Below are positions 52,471-63,000 of a DNA stretch of 64,000 nucleotides, one piece after another. The notes under the pieces are model-generated. The model had not been told where the DNA came from and did not search any database. It saw only the letters and a list, made by a program, of their open reading frames with translations. This stretch comes from Cydia pomonella. Lineage: Eukaryota > Arthropoda > Insecta > Lepidoptera > Tortricidae. How positions within the stretch are numbered: the stretch's first letter is position 1; each line of letters starts with the position of its first letter. Position numbers and translations under genes: made by a program. The stretch is taken from positions 4,973,451 to 5,037,450 of the forward strand of contig NC_084728.1 of the NCBI RefSeq assembly GCF_033807575.1, written 5' to 3'.

Positions 52471-52734
52471 ATTAACTGTAGCATTATGAGAATTTTGGAT
52501 ACACATAAAAGTAGGACGGTGCAATCAATAATAATAAAATATAATAAAAAAGTACAAAACCCGTAGTATGAATACGCAAACTATAACATTGACATAAATC
52601 TATATATAAAAGTACCTGTAGTGCCATTAAATTAGATTATCTCATATAATTCCGTTGATCGCATGCGTTCGACGCGGCATTTACAGCATAATATAAAACA
52701 GTGGTTTTATATTATGCTGTACGCAGTGGCGCGC

Positions 52735-52925
52735 TTAAATGCGAAAGTGACTCTGTCGGTCTTTCTGTTGCCTCTCCGCGCTTAAATCGCTCAAGCGATT
52801 TAGATGAAATTTGGTGTGGAGATAATTTGAGTCCTGGGAAACGAGATAGGATAGTTTTTATCCCAGAAATCTTCCCTTGAAGGGGTGAATAGGGGTTGTA
52901 ATTTACGGTGGAAATGGTATATGGA
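52735..52925 (+). repeat. Dispersed insect repeat fragment
   Basis: CGATTTAGATGAAATTTGGT, GATAGGATAGTTTTTATCCC and GAAATCTTCCC are phrases of a widespread lepidopteran repeat, to my memory. There is no second copy in the window. Confidence 0.35.
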
Positions 52926-53679
52926 AATACTAATTCTACGCAGACGATGTCAACCTGCTCGTAACCATTTTTTTTTTTCTGAATAGAACTTTTGATTATT
53001 ATTATACGATTTATGATATATCGTTAGTATTTTCAATGAGAATTGAGTATAGAGGCGTATTGTCAAAGTCCATTTTGGACTCGACTTTTACTGCCATCTT
53101 TCGACACAGGACTAAAACTTTTGGAATGACATATAGCTATTTGACCCATGTTCTTTCACTGATATTTGTTAAATATCAAACGGTGTCGCCATCTACTCGA
53201 GTGTAAGCCAAAGTAATATTGCCATCTATTCGAGCGTGTTTTTTCTTTATTTTTCGAGGCACTTTTTTTTTCTTAGACTATTTATCTTATACGGAGTTAT
53301 ATATATATTTGGTATTGTTACGTATTTTTGAGACCCTGCACTGTCTCTATTGACCAAGTTATCGCTGTAACACAAGTAATTAACTAATTATTACATTATC
53401 TTCACAATTATTAATTGATTAAAGTACTAAATATCATATATCTCCCCGACCTATATGCGTCATATTCACGTGTCATAAACATATTAACTTATTTTGTGCC
53501 ATCATAATAATATTGTCTGCAAGTAAATAGTTCATTTCTGCTGACATTGACGTGACATAAAGGTGTGGAGACATTAATATTTAAATAGGATAATGTGACA
53601 ATTGAGACGTTATTGTGATTTTCTGGAACCTACAATTGATGCGTAAATAAACATACACACCTCGGCCAGTAAATAAGAA
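52926..53679. other. AT-rich stretch, nothing recognised
   Basis: Contains two TGCCATCTA/TTCGAG(C/T)G phrases near 53190-53240 but no gene or TIR. Confidence 0.4.
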
Positions 53680-54215
53680 AGCCTGACGGCCCGATTAGAA
53701 GAATGATTAAGACGTTTAAGATCTTGTAAAGATCTTTAAAAGATCGATAACTAAACGATATGTCATAATTGACGTTTATTTCGATTTCGCTGTGATCCCA
53801 GTAAGATCTATCTACGATATGTCTAACGTCAAAGTGACATTGGTTGCCCAAATCGAGCTGCTTCTGTCAATTATACGATTATGAAAGGTAGAGGCAAGGA
53901 ACAAAATCTACATAGGCAGAACTGTTGCAAAAGTGTCCAGCTGTCAGCTATATATAATAGTTCCAAATCTCTCCAGAGTGGCGCTAGAGTAGCTAAGAAC
54001 CTAGGCGTTATTGACGGAGTGAAGTGCGCTGTCTATGGTTAGATTTTTTTTCAAGTATTCTAAGTATTGTAGCGCCACCTATTTATGTTTTTTTGTCGGA
54101 CTCTTTTTGGTATATGGAGAGTCTGTTCCTTGCCTCTACCTTCCATATATAAGACTTACAAACGATATCTAAATGAGAACTTATCGTTATCGTATTTGAT
54201 TCTTCGAATCGGGCC
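53680..54215 (+). mobile_element. MITE family B, copy 3, interrupted by a family C MITE
   Basis: Left end GGCCCGATTAGAAGAATGA at 53689 and right end GATTCTTCGAATCGGGCC ending about 54215. Core markers run normally to CTGTCAATTATACGA (53878), then resume at CTTACAAACGATATCTAAAT (54154). Confidence 0.8.
53882..54148 (+). mobile_element. Long MITE family C, copy 2, nested
   Basis: GAAAGGTAGAGGCAAGGAAC at the left and GTTCCTTGCCTCTACCTTCC at the right give a clear TIR. The interior matches 7919-8180. It is inserted into the family B element and so younger than it. Confidence 0.8.
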
Positions 54216-55259
54216 AAGAAATAAAATTAGGCATTTCTTACTTTACTGCCTGAATATTTACGTAACACATTATGTCAGATACTAGTCGTTGTTAAATTTT
54301 TGGTCAATTTTGAGTAGTGTAGATCTGGGTAACAGTCTTCTTTGAATGTTCATTTATAAATTAATCTTTTGATAAATAATAATCACCTATGAGAATGCGA
54401 TATTCTTTATCTAAAATATTTGCTAAGCGACACAGGGATTGGAACCGGTTTTTTGTAAAAACTTCGAAATAACCGTATATTTTGGTTATTATTAAAATGA
54501 CCAATTTGAAATTAAATAATTAGCAAAGAACGAAATACTACCATTTTCGTTCCCTTACAAAAAATACCGGTTTCCGATCCCTGAAGCGACAACCCTATCC
54601 ACAATTAAACATAAATACCCAACAGAATGCTCAGGGTTGTCCAAAACGTAATTCCGTAAGAGCTTCGACCAAATCTAATTATTAAACTGAAAATATCATC
54701 AAACTCTTCACTGGAAAAGTGACCTTATAGTCAACTGTTTTGGAGTTTATTTGGCGAGTCGCGTAAACAATGGGTGAATTAACAATAAATGTGGTATTAT
54801 AGGGTGCGGTTACAGTGGATTTTATTTGCGAGCTTATTTATGATTCCCGGTCATTTAAATGTCTCCGGTCTTTGAAAAGCGGTCGTTTTTTTGTTTATTG
54901 CTCATCAATGTGGTTTCAAATGTAATACTGATAGCTAGATACAATAAACTAACGTGGTAGACTAGTATGCAGCTAAGAGTGAAATATTTTTGGGAAAAAC
55001 GCTTAACTATTATGAAGCCAACATGTTTCACTTAACTAAAGGCAACGAACACACTTTTGACTAGTTTTAACGTTGGAAAAATCATCATAAATTTAATGGA
55101 AGCCATTTTTCAAAAGAACTTAACTAGAGTTTATCTTGAAATTATACTATCAGTATATTCCCGTTATATTTTACCAGATTCATAATAATCTGACAGCTGA
55201 AAAAATAAGAACAAAATAAATATGATGTTGGGGATAAGTGCATGAAAACTAGGAAATAT
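54216..55259. other. AT-rich stretch, nothing recognised
   Basis: No coding motif, TIR or SINE head. Confidence 0.45.
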
Positions 55260-55550
55260 GAGATTTCAAAGCGCGAAAATTTTGAAACGTAATAAATATA
55301 AGAGCCTCGGTAGAGAGTACCATTTTGTACCATTTGGCGTTGAAACTCTAGGTCCATGGCGTCCTAGCGCGCACAAGTTTTATGGCGGCTTCCTCACACA
55401 ACGTATCAGTATTGCGATCCAACGAGGAAATGCTGCCAGCATCCTTGGTACAATGCTTCAAGAGCCTATTTTAGATTTAAGGTAGGTATAGTAATCTTCT
55501 GCATGTATCCATTATGTATATTGTTATTGTTAATAAAGTTTTTGAGGTAA
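55260..55550 (+). pseudogene. RLE-type LINE, 3'-terminal fragment
   Basis: The open frame 55258-55485 reads KRNKYKSLGREYHFVPFGVE TLGPWRPSAHKF, then, after a deletion of about 20 residues relative to the 22-kb copy, QRISIAIQRGNAASILGTML. Tail GTAATCTTCTGCATGTATCC ending AATAAAGTTTTTGAGG. Sister of 19950-20285. Confidence 0.75.
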
Positions 55551-55945
55551 AATAGTTTTCAATTATTAAAACCTAGAAAGACAGAATAAAGTGTGGAAAT
55601 GTAAAATATACAATTCACACAATTTTGACGTTTAAGATCACTGCGGAGTCAGCTTGGTTGATAAGTTTACAAATATTATTTCGTTGACAAAATTTAAATA
55701 TTTGTTTTTAAGATATCAATATCTTATATCTTTTGTCGGCAAATAATTATTTCACCGTTTCATCCGCTTGCTTTCCGCTACTGTGGCGTCGAACAGTTTC
55801 TAAAATAGCAAAATTTCATGTAGTGCATTCGAAATATTCCATTTCCAATATTAAAGTTTCATTTGTTATTTGTATAAAAAATTCCGAGAAATGTCTTAAC
55901 TTTTTGGATGTTTTCTTCAATTTCTAAATTTATACTCTCAGTTAC

Positions 55946-56282
55946 CTGCTCCCCGCTCTGTCTATCACCCACGACCTCTTGATCCCTGTAAATAAATAAC
56001 TTAGCCCGGACTCGCAAACAGCTTTGTTCTGCTCGTTATAATTATTTTGTCCACTTGCTCTCCGCTATCCGCTCCCCGCTCCGCGTATCACCCACGACCA
56101 CTTGATCCCTGTAAATAAATAACTTAGCCCAAACTCGCAAACATTTTTGTTCTGCTCGTTATATTTTGTCCGCTTGCTCTCCGCTACCCGCTCCCCGCTC
56201 CGCGTATCACCCACGACCTCTTGATCCCTGTAAATAAATAACTTAGCCCGGACTCGCAAACAGCTTTGTTCTGCTCATTATA
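55946..56282. repeat. Minisatellite, three units of about 120 bp
   Basis: Each unit holds GCTCCCCGCTC, TATCACCCACGACC, CTTGATCCCTGTAAATAAAT, ACTTAGCCC and GTTCTGCTC(G/A)TTAT. Unit starts at about 55946, 56069 and 56188. A stray piece (CCGCTTGCTTTCCGCTAC) lies at 55764-55782. Confidence 0.9.
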
Positions 56283-57070
56283 TTTACGTTTGAAATTCGA
56301 ATCGAAATTTAAGTAAGCCCCAACCCGAAATAAAACAGCTTAAGCGACACTATAAAAACAACAGTTCTACAATGTACAGTCATCAAAGATCATCGATTTT
56401 GCGCCCAGAGGAAAGCAATCGCGTATATGGTATAATTATATACAGAATATTACAGTTATTATATACGCAATTTATTTATTATTAAAAATGAAACGGGAAT
56501 GAGAAAAACATAATAAAAAGACATTATATTATTCATTTCCATAATTCAATATATTTACTGACAATAACTTTGCCGTCGTCAACATCTTTATTAGCTTTGA
56601 CTTAACGCTCAACTTCACACAAACCGTGAGGTTTTTTTCACTCAGGATATAATATATATTATCCTTGCACTAAACTTGTCACTTGTCTTTGTCGTATCGT
56701 GTCGTATCAGGCCGTCAAGGAAGAAGCCAAAGAAAGGCATGCCTGGAGATTGCTTCACCGACAAGAGTGCAGCTCTTAAATTTATGATGATGCACTTAAC
56801 TTGATTGTGGGAAGAGCCTGTATTCTAGTTTAACCAGTTATACTTTTATTCCAATACTCATCCTACAGCCCTTAGTCTGACTAAATTACCAGCATTATAT
56901 ATACATTATTGATTACCTTCCTATATTCTAGGCGTGAATTACACAGAACAAAGCAAACGCCAACAGGTTGCTCCATGCAATACGTCAAGCTAATCCCTGA
57001 CACAATACGAATGTTGGTTGTATTTAAAATAAAATATTTCACTCCATGTACGAAATAAAGCACCAGTGTT
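56283..57070. other. Mostly unassigned AT-rich sequence
   Basis: At about 56708-56765 the plus strand can be read AVKEEAKERHAWRLLHRQEC, loosely like a LINE C-terminus (AxDRxxWRxL). Too weak to call. Confidence 0.3.
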
Positions 57071-57150
57071 ACAGGCGTCCATAGGCTACGGTGACTGCTT
57101 ACCATCAGGCGGGCCGTATGCTTGTTTGCCGCCAATGTGGTATAAAAAAA
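57071..57150 (-). repeat. Dispersed repeat family E, copy 5 (short)
   Basis: GGCGTCCATAGGCTACGGTG, ACTGCTTACCATCAGGCGGG and CGTATGCTTGTTTGCCGCC. It abuts the next repeat without spacer. Confidence 0.7.
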
Positions 57151-57441
57151 CCGGCCAAGTGCGAGTGGGACTCGCGTAAGAAGGGTTCTGTACTATTACG
57201 CAAAAACGGTAAAAATAATCACGTTTATTGTATGGGAGCCCCACTTAAATATTTATTTTATTCTGTTTTTTAGTATTTGTTATTATAGCGGCAACATAAA
57301 TACATCATCTGTGAAAATTTTCATAGTCTAACTGTCACGGTTCATGAGATACAGCCTGGTTACAGAAGGACAGACAGATGGACAGACAGACAGCGGAGTC
57401 TTTAGTAATAGGGTCCCGTTTTACCCTTTGGGTACGGAAAA
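57143..57441 (-). repeat. 'AGGGTTCCGTA' family, minus-strand copy
   Basis: AAAAACCGGCCAAGTGCGAG at the left (the 3' end) and GGTCCCGTTTTACCCTTTGG GTACGG at the right. GACAGACAGA microsatellite remnant in the middle. The AGGGTTCC motif is mutated to AGGGTTCTGTA. Confidence 0.75.
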
Positions 57442-57727
57442 TTAAAAAGGACCTTATCGTATCGAGTTTTCATTTTTGGGCACAATATCTATTTAATAAA
57501 TTAGATAGAACTATAAAGAGTAAATAACTTGACCGTGACGTCACAAACTAGGATTTCATATAAATTTTAATGCGTTTTGATAGTTCTAGAAAAAGAAACT
57601 GATCCGACTAGTCAATCAAATACCTACCCTATTATGAAACGTCACAAACATCAGAAATTATTCACCGCTTCTAGCAAGGTTAGAATTAGAATTTTTAGAA
57701 GACTCTTGTGGTACAGAGAATAAAAAC

Positions 57728-57774
57728 ATTTGTTCCGCCATTTTGTTTTGTTAACAAAATGGCGGAACAAAAAG
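57728..57774. repeat. Short perfect hairpin
   Basis: TTGTTCCGCCATTTTGTT and AACAAAATGGCGGAACAA with about 5 nt between. Confidence 0.75.
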
Positions 57775-57810
57775 TTTACGTGAATATCGATTTTATTTTA
57801 TATTTTTTAT

Positions 57811-57890
57811 CAGTGGTGGCCGAGTGGATCTGACGTCCGACTTTCAGGTCAAATCCTGGCTAGTAAAAATGAATTTACAGAACTTTTCAG
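57811..57890 (+). repeat. tRNA-derived SINE, family 1, head fragment
   Basis: GTGGTGGCCGAGTGGATCTG and ACGTCCGACTTTCAGGTCAAATCC, lacking about 15 nt before the B box. The body is lost after GAATTTACAGAACTT. Confidence 0.7.
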
Positions 57891-57996
57891 AATAAGCTAG
57901 AATAGAGAAGTAACACCTTGATCCCTTCCGGCAGGGAAGATTTCCGAGTTGGTGATGTGAAAAGTTATGTTTGATTATATTTAGCTGATAGGTCTC

Positions 57997-58238
57997 TAAA
58001 GGTCACAGCTCATTAGAGCCACCCCGCACCCGACCCTCACCGCCTCGCCTCGAGCGGTTAGTATTCTTCGTATGGATTTCTATGGGCATGCGCTCACTAC
58101 ATCAACTTATCCGGTGGTAGTACGAAGTTGATGTAGTGAGCGCATGCCCATAGAAATCCATACGAAGAATACTAACCGCTCGAGGCGAGGCGGTGAGGGT
58201 CGGGTGCGGGGTGGCTCTAATGAGCTGTGACCTTTAGT
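57997..58238. mobile_element. Perfect palindrome, 113-bp arms, 16-nt spacer
   Basis: Arms 57997-58109 and 58126-58238 are exact reverse complements by base-by-base reading. They open CTAAAGGTCACAGCTCATTA and carry GAGCCACCCCGCACCCGACC and GGCATGCGCTCACTACATC. Spacer ATCCGGTGGTAGTACG. There is no reading frame, and no second copy in the window. Perfect arms imply a very recent foldback element or inverted duplication. Confidence 0.95.
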
Positions 58239-58269
58239 TTAACCCTAAACATTGGCCAACATACAAGTT

Positions 58270-58400
58270 TTTTAATACTACACCGGTGGCAAACAAGCAT
58301 ACGGCCCCCTCATGGTATGCAGTCTCCGTAGCCTATGTACGCCTGCAACTCCAGAGGAGTTTCATGCGCGTTGCCGACCCTCCGCACCCTCGTTGAGGTA
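58270..58400 (+). repeat. Dispersed repeat family E, copy 6
   Basis: AATACTACACCGGTGGCAAA, CAAGCATACGGCCCCCTCAT and GGAGTTTCATGCGCGTTGCC. Confidence 0.75.
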
Positions 58401-58736
58401 GTTCGTTGAAAGAAAACCAACAAAGGAACAATATTTCATTACGTTTCAAGTTACCTCCCCCGGGTAATGCTACAGAGTAACCGATGTTAACGACGTAAAG
58501 ATCCCTTTGGGAAATACGAGGAAATACCCGTTGATTACTTTGTTGTTTACGACGTTTTCTGGATAGGGTTTAGGGTTTTAGAGTATTAGGATTAGTAAAC
58601 AAACTTTGTTGTTTTATCTATAATCTAGTTTATTAGCTTTGCGAGTAGCCTAGGGTTAAACTTAGGGGATGAGGCCTAAAGCGGGTAAGCTAACGGAGAG
58701 GGGCATAAAGTTCTAGTTTTTTTAAACGCGGTGTTT

Positions 58737-58865
58737 ACTTAAAGTCCATTAATTCCAAGGGTCCATTCCTGAGCTTATATTAAGTTACTTTCTCAAAGAA
58801 ACTGGTAAGTAATCTAATTAACTCCATTTCGGAGATAATCAATGATTTATTTTTATCTGAAATGG
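58737..58865 (+). repeat. Dispersed repeat family S, copy 2
   Basis: Partner of 13497-13622: CCAAGGGTCCATTCCTGAGC, TTACTTTCTCAAAGAAAC, CCATTTCGGAGATAATCAAT. Confidence 0.55.
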
Positions 58866-58904
58866 CGTGCCTTAGGTCTGTTTACATATTGTTTGTTTGT
58901 TTGT

Positions 58905-59030
58905 TTAAACTTTATTGCACAAATTAAAAAAAAGAGTACAAATGGCGGATTTAACGCCTTGAGGTATTCTCTACCAGTCAACCATTGGGCTAAACAGAAA
59001 TAGTTATTAGTTTGGTGCAGGATTGTAAAG
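58905..59030 (-). repeat. CR1-like LINE 3' UTR tail, copy 3
   Basis: GTTTAAACTTTATTGCACAA, ACAAATGGCGGATTTAACGC, CATTGGGCTAAACAGAAAT, GGTGCAGGATTG. Reverse of the 10.4-kb tail. Confidence 0.75.
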
Positions 59031-59262
59031 AGTTGATATGATTAGTGTTAAGTATACATTACTTACGCTACTAAACGCAGGTACTATCTCGGACGATTGA
59101 TATTCGAAATGATATTTTAAATTGTTTGGAGGATTTAATATAATCCTAAACTAAAGTACGTACGCCCTACAAACTAGAAGAATCTACCTAATATACTTTT
59201 TTTTGAGTTGTGTATCTGTCATAAAAAATTATTGTCTGTAGCCGTATTATGAGTTGACACCT

Positions 59263-59447
59263 GTACCCCTAGTGTAAATTTAGTCGATAGCGAAACGTGA
59301 CGTACGCGTTTGCGTTAAGTCTCATTTTGTATGGGTTTTTAAACAGCGCGCCAAGCGGGACGTTTTGGAAAGTCAAAAATCTCATACAAAATGACACTTA
59401 ACGCAAACGTCACGTTTCGCTGTCGAAAATATTTACACTAGGGGTAC
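59263..59447. mobile_element. Palindromic MITE family A, copy 2
   Basis: GTACCCCTAGTGTAAATTTA at the left, TTTACACTAGGGGTAC at the right. The right arm lost the CGCGTA of ACGCAAACGCGTACGTCACG, giving ACGCAAACGTCACG. Confidence 0.92.
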
Positions 59448-59462
59448 TGAAGTTTACATTAC

Positions 59463-59693
59463 TGCGTAAACTCGATCGCAGATCGCAGGCATCTCGCTCG
59501 CACGGATGGATTGGTGCGATAGAGGGAATGCAATCTCTTCTTCTTTTAATGGCGGTCTGGCCAAACAAGTTGACACAAATTTGCCAATATCAAGTATTCG
59601 ATGCGCACCTGAGAACAGAGAAGGACAACACAAATATAAACCATCGCCCACACAGAACAAAAGCACTACACGTTTTGTTATAACTAAGTAAAA
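59463..59693 (+). other. Non-repeat block between two MITEs, unrecognised short frames
   Basis: A plus frame of 61 codons (MDWCDRGNAISSSFNGGLA...) and a minus frame of 80 codons overlap. Neither is recognised. It could be a decayed exon or unknown repeat. Confidence 0.2.
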
Positions 59694-59709
59694 CAAAGGT
59701 GAATGATCA

Positions 59710-59900
59710 GTGCCCCTAGTGTAAATTTAGTCGATAGCGAAACGTGACGTACGCGTTTGCGTTAAGTCTCATTTTGTATGGGTTTTTGAACAGCGCGCCA
59801 AGCGGGACGTTTTGGAAAGTCAAAAATCTCATACAAAATGACACTTAACGCAAACGCGTACGTAACGTTTCGCTGTCGAAAATATTTACACTAGGGGTAC
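59710..59900. mobile_element. Palindromic MITE family A, copy 3
   Basis: GTGCCCCTAGTGTAAATTTA to ATTTACACTAGGGGTAC. Left arm identical by eye to copy 2 except for the first bases. Confidence 0.92.
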
Positions 59901-60423
59901 AGTCCAGATACAGACGACACAAACATTATATAATATGTTAAACTATAGTATAAGGAGCACGATAGCACGATATTATTTCTCTTCAGAAACCTAGCAAGAT
60001 TTCATTATTTTATTTTCAGTGAGGCATAATAAGGGCGTAGATTTAATAGGGAGGAGGATTTTAAATTTTGTTAGGACCGAGTATAAATTAAATTAGGGGG
60101 AGTTTCGAGGGCAGTTAAAGAGAACGTGATCCAATGATCTCATTACAATCACACATTGGACTCGTTGGAGAGTCTCTACGCTTGAAGCGATGCAGGAGTT
60201 CTGGTGAAGAAGAAAAACCCAAGCGGAGTCTAATGATGGTGCTGGTGTACCTTTTTGAGAGTGATCGGTTTAAAAAACCAAGGGCGAGAGGGAATCGAGG
60301 GTTGAATGTACGAGTAGAAACATCTTTTGGAAATTGATTCGATAAGATTGTATGGAAAAATAAGTATAGAATTATATGAAAGCAGAATACTTTGTCCGAC
60401 CCGCTTTGCCTCGGAGCATGTTT

Positions 60424-60642
60424 TAGGGTTCCGTAAACAAAGAGTAAAACGGGACCCTATTACTAAGATTCCGCCGTCCGTTCGTCTGTCTGTCGGTCTG
60501 TCCGTCTGTCACCAGGCTGTATCTCATGAATTTTCACAGATGATGTATTTCTGTTGCTGCTATAACAACGAATACTAAAAAGTACGGAACCCTCAGTGGG
60601 CGGTGGGCGAGACCAACTCGCACTTGTCCGGTTTTTTTAGTT
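60424..60642 (+). repeat. 'AGGGTTCCGTA' family, complete short copy
   Basis: AGGGTTCCGTAAACAAAGAG, GTAAAACGGGACCCTATTAC, CCGTCTGTC run, GATGATGTATTTCTGTTGCTG, GTACGGAACCCTCAGTGGGC and final CTTGTCCGGTTTTTT. About 219 bp. Confidence 0.8.
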
Positions 60643-61059
60643 TTTTACTATTTTTTATGAACAAAAATATAATGAAAACGCCTGAACTTCTCACTTCTTC
60701 GTGAGTAAAATAAAAAGCTTCTACATTTATTTTTTAAATCCGGACTTACAATTCACTTTTTTCTTTTCAATCTGTCGCTTTTTATATCCCCAGACCAATC
60801 TTTCGGTCAAGCCCTGATGCAACGAGAAGGTCGTAAAAGTGATTTTTCCAAACAATCCTATAAAAATAAAATCAGTTCGATCCAACATTATGCAATTTGC
60901 CAGTGGAAAATAGGCTTAGTACATTTTGATTTAAGGTTGATTGACCTAGAAATTTAATACAGTACTTCGCGTAGAGATGGGATATTTAGGGCTTTTTGTT
61001 AGAAAAAGTAACATTTTGTATCATGTTACAAGTTAAATGTTATAAATACTGTAATTTTG
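60643..61059. other. AT-rich stretch, nothing recognised
   Basis: No coding motif or repeat partner seen. Confidence 0.4.
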
Positions 61060-61420
61060 GCATGGTGTCTCGATTTCATCCTTATCAAAATTTTGATGGA
61101 AACATTTTTTTTAATACAGCTCAGCTCTCCTCATCAAGCAGTACCGTTATTTTTAAGAGCCAAAACCATTATAAAACGTTATTTTCGAAATCATCATCTC
61201 CTTCTGCAGCGTTAGCGTATCAATTTTTTTTTAAAGCGAAACCTTTTTTTAATGTGATTTATTATGATTTAGTTAGTGGAAAATATTTTCTCGCGAAATA
61301 GAATTTCATAGAAAAAGTGGGTTATGCTCTTAGTTTAGCATAGTGTCTCAATTTTATCGTTATTACAATGTTGATGGAAACCATTTTTTTCAAGCAGTAC
61401 CGTTATTTTGAAACCGTTAC
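61060..61420 (+). repeat. Diverged direct duplication, about 280-bp period
   Basis: GGCATGGTGTCTCGATTTCATC ... TTTTGATGGAAACATTTTTTT ... AAGCAGTACCGTTATTTTT recurs as GCATAGTGTCTCAATTTTATC ... TGTTGATGGAAACCATTTTTTT ... CAAGCAGTACCGTTATTTTG from about 61338. No protein motif. Confidence 0.55.
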
Positions 61421-62514
61421 ATAAAAATCGCCCAAATCTCATGCTGCAGTGTTATTTTAGAGCACAAACAATGGAATCTATTCGCTCTAGATTGAATCGT
61501 ATCTGTTTGAAACAATCGAGTAAACAGTCCGTCTGAAACGTGTCTCGTTCGATAGTGGATGGATTAATAGCAAACTATGTTTCAATTTTCAATAGTTGAT
61601 GGACGCTCTATTTTAGCGCTTATAGTTGGGCTCGGAACCGGTATTAAAAAAAACACTAACTAGCCGAATATTTTGAATTGGGTATATGACACAAGTCGAA
61701 TATTATAACAAAATTTAAATAAATGGATAGAAAACTAACCATTTATTATAAAAAAGTGGAATTTAAAAAGACATATTGAGATTATAAAAAAATACAAGGC
61801 TAAAGTCTGTTTTTTTTTTTTACTTTCAAAGAGTAAAAAGAAAATGGTACTATTCGATTCCTTGCATTTTATTAAAAAATTATACATAAACGCAATATTT
61901 CAGGGTCAAAATAGCATCTTGATCTTCCATACATTTAGGACAGACTAATTTACTTAATGTGAATTCACATTACATTATCATTTTGTCAGAGGCGTTTCAA
62001 TCGTCGAGTGCGAGCGTCAGACTTTAACTCTCATTTCTGACCTTTGTGTTGCTTAAATGCCATGAGTCCTATATAGACATTTGATTCCCAGGAAAATCAA
62101 GATCGATTGATGTTATTTACAAAAAATGGTCAAGTAGCCAATTATTAAAAAAAATATGAAAAAATATTTCAAAAAATCTACAATATTACGCTTGAGGGAG
62201 CTCAGTGATTACTTTTTTTATTAGTTTTATTACAGAAAAAAAAAAAAATATCAAAAACATGATATCCGCGGTCCCGAGCGCTCATTCCATCCCGCTCGCG
62301 CTTTACGCTCAGTGGGAGAAGGACACGAAACTACCTTTTGGCCTGGTACTAGTTTTCGTTGCTAGAAATTGTAATACAAAGAAAGAAGTCAATTATACAA
62401 ACAAAACTGCTACTGGCTATATTTTCTTTGTAGGTATAACAATTTTATACAACAAAAACCATATCCGATATACATATATGTTACAGAATGTCGTTTTAAA
62501 ATGTGACCGTAAGG
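61421..62514. other. AT-rich stretch, nothing recognised
   Basis: The frame 62205-62591 begins here in AT-rich sequence and continues into the GC-rich repeat. Its alanine-rich end is a product of that repeat, not a gene. Confidence 0.4.
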
Positions 62515-62757
62515 CCGCAGACTGGACGCATGCGGCGCGTAGTGCGGCGAACGGGGCGGCGGGCGGCGCGGGAAGCGTGGCTTCCGACTAGACGCACGCG
62601 GCACGTGGTGCGGCGAGCGGGGCGGTGGGCGGCGCGGGAAGCGTGGCCGTGGACTGGACGCACGTGGCGCGCGGGGCGGCGGGCGGCGAAGATAGCGTCC
62701 GCCGCTGTCGTCCAAAATAGATTCATTCAATTCTATACACTGCGTCCAGTCCCCGGC
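62515..62757. mobile_element. GC-rich tandem repeat bounded by inverted ends
   Basis: Three units of about 67 bp built from GGGCGGCGGGCGGCGCGGGA and GACTGGACGCA(T/C)G, starting near 62513, 62581 and 62648. The outer ACTGGACGCA at 62521 is matched by TGCGTCCAGT at about 62741, so the array may be the body of a foldback element. The arginine/proline-rich frames are artefacts. Confidence 0.65.
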
Positions 62758-62796
62758 GTAACTTCGATTGATCGTGACTCATAAGTCTCAAACATG

Positions 62797-62952
62797 TATA
62801 GTCAGACCAAGTCAAGTTGGCAGCGATTTTGATAGCCCAGCCTGTGCAAGAGTTAAGTAAACGTCACAAATACGAAGTTTGACGTTTAAAATAACACTTG
62901 CACTGTCGGGGCTGTCAAAATCACTGCCAAATTATATTGGTCCGACTCTATA
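62797..62952. mobile_element. MITE with TATAGTCAGACCAA ends
   Basis: TATAGTCAGACCAAGTCAAG and TTATATTGGTCCGACTCTATA with GGCAGCGATTTTGATAGCCC / GGGCTGTCAAAATCACTGCC as inner arms. 156 bp. Confidence 0.85.
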
Positions 62953-63000
62953 ATAATTCAGTCTGTATACGACCTACTGCTAATAGGTACAGTCAGTCAG

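Noticed and set aside
55946..56282. CRISPR-like spaced repeats
   Set aside because: Only three long adjacent units without unique spacers; the genome is eukaryotic.
56700..56790. Possible LINE C-terminus (KERHAWRLLHR)
   Set aside because: Match too short and no flanking tail or frame.
62410..62730. Arginine/proline-rich frames on the minus strand
   Set aside because: They are products of the GC-rich 67-bp tandem repeat.
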